From Notospermus geniculatus (lineage: Eukaryota; Nemertea; Pilidiophora; Heteronemertea; Lineidae): a stretch of DNA of 64,000 bases. Shown here piece by piece: positions 56,901-64,000 of this stretch. The stretch's first letter is position 1, and each line of letters opens with the position of its first letter. The stretch is taken from assembly GCA_002633025.1 (NCBI GenBank), contig NMRB01000496.1, positions 282,459 through 346,458 of the forward strand. Reading direction: 5' to 3'. Made by a program: the position numbers and the translations under genes. The notes beneath the pieces are model-generated. The model was not told the DNA's origin, did no database searches, and saw only the letters and a list, made by a program, of their open reading frames with translations.

Positions 56901-59900
56901 AGGAACTGTGGTCAACCGTGACTTAACGCCCCTCTGTACTGAATTTTACGGTATTTTCAAAGTGTTAGGAGAGTGCAAATAGAAGTCTCATAGCCATGTG
57001 AAGGTCTCAAAAATGCTTGCCTTATATGTGCTTCAAAGAATCAAGGCCTAGTTTTCAGCACATATTGAAAAACTGCAGGCAGAGCTCTAAGGCCCGTATT
57101 ACATAGAGCTACACGCTATTCAGTATACAGTATACTTTTTAGCTCACTGGGGTGAGCTATTACGATGGTGCAGCGTCCGTCGTCCGTCGTCGTCGTCGTC
57201 CGTCGTCGTCGTTGTCCGTTAGCAGGGCACGTTTCGTAACCGCTGGAGCTATTGATCTGAAACTTGGTACATATATACCCCTAGGTCAGATGACCCACGA
57301 CACCAAGTTTCGGTCCGATTCGACTCTCAGTTTGGCCACCAGGTGGCGGAAACCAAAAACACAAAAAGTACAATAACTCCTGAACTAATGACTAGATCAT
57401 CTTCAAATTTTTATCATAGGTGTAGCTAATAAGGATACATAACATATATAACGGGTTTTTGATTTGACCTACTTTTCAAGGTCACAGAGGTCAAAGTTCG
57501 ACAAAAGTGACGAACCTGCCACAGTTTGTCATTATTTCACCGAGCAACTTCATATCTTGCATAAACATGCATTGGAGGGGTACCTTAAAAAATACCAAGT
57601 TTCGGCCCGATTCGACATCCAATATGGCCGCCAGGTGGCGTAACCTGAAAATCAAGTAAGTGCTATTACTCAGGAACGGCTTGACGCAGAGTGCTCAAAT
57701 TTGATATTTACCTCCATCTAGATGACCTTTACATGCATGTCAAATTTCGGCCTGATTTGACTTCAAACATGGCCACCAGGTGGCGTAACCCAAAAATCAT
57801 CAAAGTGCTGTAACTCAGGAACGCCTTAACCCAAAGCGCTCCAATTTGCTATGTGGCCCCCTGCAGATGACCTTTATGTCCATGTGAAGTTTCGGCCCGA
57901 TCGGACATCCAATATGGCCGCCAGGTGGCGTAACTCGAAAATCATCAAAGTGCTGTAACTCAGGAACGACTTGACCCAAAGCGCTCCAATGTGCTATGTG
58001 GTCCCCTGCAGATGACCTTTATGTACATGTGAAGTTGCAGCCCGATCGGACATCTAATATGGCCGCCAGGTGGCATAACCCAAAAATCATCAAAGTCTTT
58101 TCTGGGAATGACTTGACCCAGATTGCTCATAACTGATATGTACCTCCCTCTGTCATTAGACTATTATGTCCAACCCAGTGAGCACATGGTCCATGGACCA
58201 TTTCATTGGAAAAATAGGACCTGCACGATTCAAACTATAAGTGAATAGCATGCCCTCAGAATAATTCAGTCTATATGTAAACCACTCATAAAAATATCCT
58301 TGCTCGATTCACACTATACATGTGCCTTACGAAATGTGCCTAGAATACCGAATAGCATTATACCCCTATCAAATAGGGGCCTAGTGTATTCAGATAAACC
58401 ATAGTACATGTACATTTTACAGTAACGTTGGAGGATGTAGTAAGAACTTTATGAATTCAGTACTGTGTGGCTTTAAATCTTTTGGTGTCTATCCTGATTA
58501 TTACTGAACACTGCGTGCACCAAAGAGAAGTTACTCAAGATGTATACTGCCTGGTACATGTAGTATTGTTCTTGATGTTTTAGATAGTACTGTATATGAT
58601 GATCTCTGTGACAACCGTGACTTCGATGTCCTTGTGATACCAGATACTCCTGCCAGAGTGTTAAGTGAAGAACTTAAAAAACAGTCATTTGAAGAAGAGG
58701 TGAGTTGTGTTATTTGTGTAACTGGGGTGGGATTGCTTGACAAATGTGAGGTGGTCTAGGATTAGGAAAACCCGTCGGAAGTCGCTGAATGAAGTCGGAT
58801 GAGAACCTCTACCGTAGTTGATATCAGACTTACAGACTACAAATCTAAACTTTAACTTTAAATTTAACCTCATGATGCTTTCAGAAAGTTTGGTTGAAAA
58901 CGCGGAACCTGACTGTGCGGATGTTATCAGCTGCTCTCCTCCTCAATGGTCCGATAGTCATTGCCAATGATGAGGAGGGGACGACGAATAATAGTCATAA
59001 TGCATGCAGTAACGGCGAAGGAAAAGATCACAAGAATATGCCGGACACTCTTCGGGATCTTATGCAGCAGATGAGATCACATCTTGATGAGATCAGCCTG
59101 AAGTATGCAACTCCGCATGAAGTAAGTGTGGCATGCATGATTCTTTTACTCTTTGACGCTGCATAAAATTTTTCATTGCAAACGCATGCAACGGACCTAA
59201 AATCTGAAAAAGAGCGGTTTTCAAACAAAAAAATTGACAACCTACATTGCTCAAAACTACTTTTATTATACATGTACATCAACTTGAAGCTGTTTATTTC
59301 TTCTTTCCTTTGGTGCATAGCAAGCCACAAAATATGCAGTATCCAAAAGTCACACTTCCAATGAAAAGTTGAAGTTCAGCGACCTTGTCTGGAAATGGAC
59401 TAATTGGCAGGGAGAAACTTTTGCAAAGAATTCACTAAATTATCAAAACTTCTCCTATTTCTCATTTTCACACTTGGAAATCACAAAAGAAAGCAAGCAT
59501 CAATCGACAGACTGTGCTTACCCCGGAGATTTTGCGGTTACACCTATAAATCGCTGAGTCTAAATAGACCCGTGTCTGAAATCCCTGTGCTTATTAGTCC
59601 CATCGAGCTCGAAGGGACTACGCCGGGGCTATTTTAGAGACACGGGTATTTTTATGTAGTGTAACCATGAAATCCCTGTGTCTACCTGTAGTTTCGAGCA
59701 CCCTGACAGCTGGCAATGCAAATCGATGAGTCATGTGCATGCGTATAGGCTACATGTATTTCAGCCCCCAGTAGCCACTTGACTATGGAGAGTTACCTAC
59801 ATGCAGTGCCCCTATCGCCGGGTCATGGAACTTATTACCAATCGCATTTTAAGTAGTGTAAACGCTCGCCGTGTCAACGCCGTGTTTTTCTGGTTCGGAA

Positions 59901-62565
59901 ATAACCCGCGTCTCCAAAAGCACAGGGATTTTAGATAGGTGTAACCAGGGCTAATGAGTACTGAGCTACCAGTATTTTAAAGCGAATTGGCAGCGGATTT
60001 TATTTACATTTGGCTGGTGTTTGTAAACACAAAATTTCAGCCAGTCAGAATGCACGAACATTTCTTTGCTGACATTCTGGAGAAGTTTGTTTACATTTTT
60101 TCCCGAAAATTCGTCCCCTTTCAAATTCTATTTCTAAATCAAATTTTTTCGATATCAATTTGCTTTAAAACGCTTTTCATCTCTTTTCAGTACCCCCTGA
60201 GTGGTCTGTTCAGAACCCCAATATCCACTTACCTAGCAGATTCAATTGGGAATATCCTGTTGGAGTACCTCGAGTCAGTCCTGTATGTTTATACAATACA
60301 TGGAGATAGTGCCAAAAATATCAATGAAGAAGAGGAGAAAAAGCTCACATCGTCTTTGTGCTCAAAATTAGAAAGTAAGTCGTGCAGGCGTCTCCATTAC
60401 ATGCTGATTACACCGTTTAAGGGTGTAATAATTTGGCAAGGTGCCCAAATTAAACCCTAAAAAAAGGTGCCCAAATTAGGTCAACAGGCGTATCTGATAT
60501 GCCTGTTGAGTCAACTCCTTGTACTTTGCCCTTGTGGAACCCTTTAACTCAGCAAAAGGGCATATATTTTGGAAGCCAAGATCCTGTCTAAGTTGTTTAG
60601 ACACGATTTGGGCTTACAAATGTCCATTGTGCGTTTGCGCATGGTTGTCACCTTGACAAAAATGGGGTGCCCAAATTACGCTGGAAAAATACAGGGTGTA
60701 ATGATCAGCATGTAATTGAGAGGCCTGTCGTGGTTCCCACACAAAAGGCGTCCATTGTATAGGACTAGGTTTCGGTGTGCTGCCCTCTATCATAGCTAGG
60801 ATCCCCACTGACAAAATGTTGGTCTCAACCTGCCATCTTCAGAGCGACATAGTACTGGTTTTGGAGTGACGGGTCACATATTCGTACACATGGTGGTGAG
60901 TGACGCTAAGTAATACGTGATGTTGTTTGAAATTGCAGACCTGTTAGCCAAATACCGGGAAGGAATATTCGTAAAAGATGGTGTGGAGATGAAGTTCTTA
61001 CCGGAAAATCTTGAACGATTTGTTCTCTTTGCTGAGGTGAGGACATATAATGCAACATCTTACTTGCAGATAAATTCTGTTTCAATTTCATGTAGTTTCG
61101 TGACAGACTCACCGAGAAGATTGCATGAGGGATAAATTTATTTAGTGTATAAAGGCTCGTATTGTAAAACCCTCCTTTAAATAGGCCTAAAGTAGACCTT
61201 TACAGAGGCTTCCTTTACTAAGGAGTTCCTTTACTAAAGTCTCCTTTAACAAATGGTATTCAAGAACCACACACATGGGGCCGTATTCTAGAAGCTTCCT
61301 TAACGTGCAGAAACTTTGTCTGAAATGGTGGTGAATTCGATTACATCCAGGTCCTTCTCATTACTTTTCTTCCTACTTTCATTAGTTGTTTAGTCAAGTG
61401 ACATTACTGGTTGGAGTGTGCCACAAGTTGTTACAACCTCTGAAGGGCTCACAAGTAAGAAAGGGAAAGAAGAGACGTGACAACATTAATCCAGTAAAAG
61501 TGGTGAGTTGCTCTATTGTTTGACATTAGTGAGGTTTCGCAATTCTGACAAAACACGTAGTATGAAATTGGACTTCATTTCCATGATGTAATGTATTTCA
61601 GGAGATGGTTGGTACCACAAATATCGCCTGCTACAAGAGCATCTTTTAGCCTAAGATGTTTAGGCCTAGACCGATAAAGTTACACTGAATATTAAACTTT
61701 GAAATTTATCTTATATTTCCACTTAGAATAAGATACGAAGTGTAGATTTAAAAATTCAAGATGCACCATAACTCTCTCGGTCTTACATGATATGCTAAAA
61801 GATGCACTGGCAGAAATGACATTTTGTGGTATTAGCCATCTCCAGAAATACGTTAGGTCCTGCAAATGAAGTTGAATTTCGTACTTCATGTTTCGTTAGA
61901 TTTGCGAAACCATACTATTATTGGATCACCTGTGCTTGTGAAGCTGAGAATTTTCTCTTGATCAGATACAACTAGGTACACCACGTGGGTGGGTCAACAA
62001 CGTCATTTGCCATCCAATATGGCGGATTAATACTGATCACGTGATATGATGACATCACGTGCACGCTCCCTATACTGAAATTCGTGTGTCCATTCATATT
62101 CAAAGTTAATCCTTCATTCCAGCCTGTCACCGTTGGTAACCTGAATGAACTGGTTGCTAGTCTGGACAATGTGGCTGATGCCTACCAAGCCGTGCTACGC
62201 CAATCTGTCACTGATATTTTGACGTCAGAAATGGACAAACTGACGTTGAAATGCACAGACCCGGAATTACAGGTGGGTTGGAATAATTGATGATGCAGTG
62301 CTGTAGCTCACAGAAAATTGTGTCCTACTATATGGAATTGTCAATATGAATCTGCTAACTATAGGCCTACCTACCGGTATTTGGAAACTTCCCACCGGTA
62401 CAATTATTGAGCTCGTGACATTGTTACATGTTTGTTTTTCAGGGCGATGGTGCTATTGAATTAGAAGTAACACAGAAAGTGTTGAAGAGCTACAATCAAT
62501 CAGCGAAGGAATTATTTGACTTGATTTCCCGAAAGAAGACTTATCTGACCTCACTCAAGAATTAA
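44942..62565 (+). CDS. NAA25: N-alpha-acetyltransferase 25, NatB auxiliary subunit, complete, 25 exons
   Basis: Auxiliary subunit of NatB. With catalytic NAA20 it acetylates nascent proteins starting Met-Asp/Glu/Asn/Gln at the ribosome. Exons: 44942-44996, 45940-46025, 46543-46681, 47338-47534, 48115-48217, 48383-48463, 48589-48700, 49515-49598, 49954-50120, 50427-50539, 51100-51168, 51572-51707, 52260-52349, 52861-52971, 53399-53468, 54897-54996, 55648-55695, 56291-56447, 58584-58699, 58885-59121, 60191-60374, 60939-61036, 61386-61502, 62123-62272, 62443-62565. All joins keep phase and use GT/AG: 2943 bases, 980 residues (human 972). Landmarks: MAGRGHVDVSERRLKPIYDY at the start; TPR-like helices (ADRVLKKQKDLQCAKVLKAL; NPYYFWALMSIVMQ; FLMLAERMAQKFIKEKKVEA); GPFLSQLELIRQLRES; CCFTDMKKF; LEKGLKHSPSNFKFKILLIR; HIQHDALG; a Lys/Arg run (RKGKKRR near 880) where human has poly-Lys. 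Start set by homology and Kozak context. Confidence 0.96.
46331..46450. repeat. Half MITE of the TTAAAGGA family in NAA25 intron 2
   Basis: TTAAAGGACCATGGTATTGC followed by CTCGACAGCCGGCG, as in 18183-18393; the other end is missing. Confidence 0.7.
46703..46935. repeat. TGACGTCA-family MITE in NAA25 intron 3
   Basis: Ends TATAGAGCTTGTGCAGGTGA / GCACAAGCTCTATA. Contains three perfect TGACGTCA sites. It starts 20 bases after the exon 3 donor. Confidence 0.88.
47594..47778. repeat. MITE, ATGGGGGACTTTACTGCC ends, NAA25 intron 4
   Basis: Right end GGCAGTAAAGTCTCCCAT; inner arms GTTAGCGGTCCTAGAA and its near complement TTCTAGGGCCGCTAAC (CATTCTAGGGCCGCTAAC). Confidence 0.85.
47825..47958. repeat. 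Hairpin MITE, AGTAAAAGT / ACTTTTACT ends, NAA25 intron 4
   Basis: GTCGTCTCCGAATTTCGCAA pairs with TGTGAAATTCGGAGACGAC. Same family as 25213-25377. Confidence 0.85.
49701..49869. repeat. TGTGACC-family MITE, copy C, NAA25 intron 8
   Basis: Left TTGACCCTCCACAGCAAAGC then CAGTTGCATG; right GTTTTGCTGTGGAGGGTCAC. Both arms carry the CTCCACAGC variant. Confidence 0.85.
50781..51032. repeat. Inverted-repeat MITE, NAA25 intron 10
   Basis: GTATAGACCATTCT pairs with AGAATCATCTATAC; inner arms ATCTCAACCACAACCTC and GAGGTTGTGGTTGCGAT. Confidence 0.8.
51186..51368 (+). repeat. SINE body, NAA25 intron 11
   Basis: Contains TTGCAAGGGCAAGTAAACGA, AGCTTGAGATGGC and CAATAATGCTATGGCTTCAG, as in 9716-9985; the tRNA-like head is missing. 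Confidence 0.75.
52002..52226. repeat. TGACGTCA-family MITE in NAA25 intron 12
   Basis: Ends TATAGAGCCCGTGCAG / TGCACAAGCTCTATA; two perfect TGACGTCA sites. It ends 33 bases before exon 13. Confidence 0.88.
52486..52640 (+). repeat. SINE body, NAA25 intron 13
   Basis: Carries GCCAGGGCAAGTAAAAGACC and CACACAGGTGGACAGTAGCC with a GGCAAAAACCCAACAGGGTT tail. About 52650-52745 then has three AAAATGAGGGC-GGG units. Confidence 0.75.
53168..53376. repeat. TGTGACC-family MITE, copy D, NAA25 intron 14
   Basis: Left CCGTCACAGCAAAACCAGGC; right GCCTGGTTTTGCTGTGACGG then GTCACATA. It ends 22 bases before exon 15. Confidence 0.88.
53655..54886 (-). repeat. 302-bp-core element, copy 2, filling most of NAA25 intron 15
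   Basis: Reverse of 21055-21775 and longer. ACGACGTGAACGCTCT starts at 53761, 54063 and 54365 (last unit ACGACGTGAACACTCT at 54667), exactly 302 bases apart. CCCCGAGGCCCATCAGGGTC-TTCGGGG hairpin at the left; GCCGAGGGGTTATGCCCGCA at the right. The right end is 10 bases from the exon 16 acceptor. Confidence 0.92.
55170..55552. repeat. TGTGACC-family MITE, copy F, with nested hairpin, NAA25 intron 16
   Basis: Left CGCTCTAGCAAAAGTTGGTG then CTTGTCGCAA; right TTGCGACAAGCGCCTGCTTT then TGCTAGAGCGGGTCACA. Inside, 55305-55502 is a separate hairpin with TACTGTAAACCG / CGGTTTACAGTA ends. Confidence 0.85.
55801..56006. repeat. TGTGACC-family MITE, copy E, NAA25 intron 17
   Basis: Left GACCCTCCACAGCAAAACCA then GTCTCATGTCGCTC; right GAGCGACATGCGACTGGTTT then TGCTTTAGAGGGTCACA. 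Confidence 0.85.
56512..56689. mobile_element. CAGG/CCTG element with 5-bp target-site duplication (CCATG), NAA25 intron 18
   Basis: Starts CAGGTGCGGATCC, ends GGATCCGCCCCTG, with CCATG on both sides. Homologous in reverse to the outer parts of 34070-34411. Confidence 0.85.
57136..58208 (+). repeat. 145-bp-core element, copy III, NAA25 intron 18
   Basis: Opens with AGCTCACTGGGGTGAGCTA and a GTCGTCGTCC block; ends with GGTCCATGGACC. CCAGGTGG boxes (from GGCC) start at 57334, 57626, 57771, 57916 and 58061, with spacings 292, 145, 145 and 145. Opposite orientation to copies I and II. Confidence 0.92.
59513..59957. repeat. MITE-like element, GGTTACACC / GGTGTAACC, NAA25 intron 20
   Basis: Right end GGTGTAACCAGGGCTA; contains CACAGGGATTT and inverted ACCCGTGTCT / AGACACGGGT blocks. 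Related to 8000-8360. Confidence 0.7.
60800..60881. repeat. TGTGACC-family MITE, right half only, NAA25 intron 21
   Basis: TCTCAACCTGCCA, AGAGCGACAT, then ACTGGTTTTGGAGTGACGGG-TCACATA. No matching left arm was found. Confidence 0.6.
61975..62076. repeat. TGACGTCA-family MITE remnant, NAA25 intron 23
   Basis: CACCACGTGGGTGGGTCAAC, ATGGCGGATTAATACTGATC, then GATGACATCACGTGCACG; one side only. Confidence 0.6.
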
Positions 62566-62566
62566 A
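62561..62566 (+). terminator. ATTAAA polyadenylation signal overlapping the NAA25 stop
   Basis: AATTAAATG: the TAA stop (62563-62565) lies inside ATTAAA, the commonest variant signal. No AATAAA is seen in the following several hundred bases. If used, the 3' UTR would be about 15-30 bases. Confidence 0.35.
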
Positions 62567-62593
62567 TGTCTCGCACATTTTTAGAGGAAAAAG

Positions 62594-62694
62594 CATCCTG
62601 AGAACATCAGGGGTTCTTAGCCTCCTTCGTCACCGCATACACTGTGTGCGGTGACGAAGGAGCGAGCGCTAAGAACCCTGATGTTCTCAGGATG
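62594..62694. repeat. 101-bp near-perfect hairpin just after NAA25
   Basis: CATCCTGAGAACATCAGGGG pairs with CCCTGATGTTCTCAGGATG, and CCTTCGTCACCGCA-TACAC pairs with GTGTGCGGTGACGAAGG. It starts 29 bases after the stop codon. Confidence 0.93.
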
Positions 62695-63415
62695 GGAAAA
62701 AGGGAAAAATTACACGCATCACCTCATGGGCACTGTCTGTTTCCTTGGCTGCTTCCAATCCTGTCTCAAGTTAGTGGAAAAGTCCTAAATTTTGGGCATT
62801 GGTAGGCCACGTTAGACCATGTACATGTAACAAGGGTCACGACTGTTAGGAAGGGAATTTGCTATAGAGGCGTCACCTTTCGGAGAACGGCCACAACATG
62901 GGGAAAGCCCTCCTAAAAATAGTACGTTAATACTCAACTGAGAAAAATGCAACCTTCGGCACTAAAATTCCGGCAGTTTAGCTCGGAAGCATGAGAGTTG
63001 ATGCAATTTACTGAATTTACTGAATCTTGGACTAAGATCGCCGAACAATATTAACGTTATCATGGAGAAGGGAATTCCCGCTGTATATAAACATTGTGGT
63101 ATAGCCGATAGCTGTCACAGGTTTCACCAAATCCTTTCGCCCAAAATACCTATGTTAACTTCTTTGTCTTCAAACCATTGTTTGCCATATTTGGTAGGAA
63201 CCAAACAGTTGTATTGTACGAACGTCTGGTTAATACTGTGGTTTCCTTTTGTAGGCCTCGACCATGTCGACGTGCATGGTTTAATGTGTCAGGGAATTCC
63301 TATTATATTCCAAATAGGGCACCAACCAATCAAATTTTGTTCCGGACCTTTTCCACTACATGCATTGACTTCTAACAGTCGTGGGGTGTAGCCCTGGCTA
63401 AATTTATTCCTTGTG

Positions 63416-63863
63416 CAGGGTGTCTACAAGTCTTAAAAAGTCTTAAAAAGTCTTAAATTTGGAACTTCCATTTTTAAGGCCTTAAAAAGTCTTAAATTTG
63501 ACAATTTTTGTAAGAAGGTCTTAAAAAGGTCTTAATTTTGACCTGTTTCCTGTTGATGGCACTAAAATTGGTCTATTTTGTTGGCTGTTCTGTTCTCGGA
63601 ATTTGGCTCTGAAATGCCAGGAAGTCACATCTCCAGGCTTCTAAAATCCAAATTTTTCTGGGGGAGGACCCCCACACCCCCCTTGGCACCTGCCTTCGGT
63701 GGCCACATTGATCCGTACCATATTTTTCCTGTCACAAACACTGACGGGGGGCTGTGAGGGGCCTTCATTTAAAGAAAATAGGTCTTAAATTTTGCTGATA
63801 CGTAGTCTTAAAAAGTCTTAAAAAGGTCTTAAATTTGGTGCTCCACGTGCTGTAGACACCCTG
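63416..63863. mobile_element. CAGGG/CCCTG element with 5-bp target-site duplication (TTGTG)
   Basis: Termini CAGGGTGTCTACA / TGTAGACACCCTG, flanked by TTGTG at 63411-63415 and 63864-63868. Both internal ends carry AAGTCTTAAAAAGTCTTAAA tracts. Confidence 0.92.
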
Positions 63864-63880
63864 TTGTGTAATTTCAAGTA

Positions 63881-63990
63881 CTGTACAACCTTCGGACTGA
63901 CAAATGCTGTCCTTAATTGAGAGGTGTCCTGATTACAGAGGTCGAAATGAATAGAAATGATCGGTTTGGGACTAAACTTTGGTCCCGCCC
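63881..63990. repeat. GAGAGGTGTCC-family fragment
   Basis: CTGACAAATGCTGTCCTTAA then TTGAGAGGTGTCCTG and GAAATGAATAGAAATGA, as in 6377-6556. The window ends soon after in a C run. Confidence 0.75.
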
Positions 63991-64000
63991 CCCCCCCCCC

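Noticed and set aside
57152-57376. ORF repeated at 33218-33502 and 37526-37708
   Set aside because: Translation of the 145-bp-core element; recurrence is due to the repeat.

Overview
This is animal nuclear DNA. It has long introns with GT/AG borders, genes in pieces on both strands, tRNA-headed SINE-like repeats, many short inverted-repeat (MITE-like) elements and minisatellites. The frequent octamer TAGGCCTA (clusters near 13.1-13.2 kb and 45.3-45.4 kb) and the repeat mix suggest a marine invertebrate deuterostome such as an echinoderm or hemichordate. That is inference from composition; no species marker is present. || Layout. (1) 0.16-4.2 kb, plus strand: 3' end of an unrecognised gene. 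Its last exon lies in a 1.3-1.4 kb tandem duplication, giving two phase-compatible terminal exons. (2) 5-10.9 kb: repeats only. (3) 10.97-13.63 kb, minus strand: a complete ACBD6 orthologue in seven exons (acyl-CoA-binding domain plus ankyrin repeats); its extreme N-terminus is disturbed by a G run holding an undetermined base. (4) 16.65-18.1 kb, minus strand: a large terminal exon for a coiled-coil, Ser/Arg-rich protein I do not recognise. (5) 18.2-44.9 kb: repeat-rich DNA with one convincing isolated exon (38.4-38.6 kb, minus, CFAP43-like) and one doubtful 128-codon ORF (28.5-28.9 kb). (6) 44.94-62.57 kb, plus strand: a complete NAA25 (NatB auxiliary subunit) gene that I assembled into 25 exons in one unbroken 980-codon frame. 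(7) 62.6-64 kb: a hairpin directly after NAA25, then repeats. || ACBD6 binds acyl-CoA and, from work on the human protein, supports N-myristoyltransferases. NAA25 anchors the NatB N-terminal acetyltransferase to the ribosome. Both act on protein N-termini, but their proximity is probably chance. || The most unusual content is the mobile DNA. Two related families have tandem core repeats (145/292 bp and 302 bp), a GAC-rich microsatellite and palindromic ends, like Helentron-associated elements. One MITE family varies between copies in its arms, yet the two arms of each copy still match. Four elements begin CAGG, end CCTG and have perfect 5-bp target-site duplications. One 302-bp-type element forms the 3' end of NAA25 intron 15 up to about 10 bases from the acceptor. 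Two of the three Ns in the window lie next to 1-2%-diverged duplications, which points to unmerged haplotypes in the assembly.
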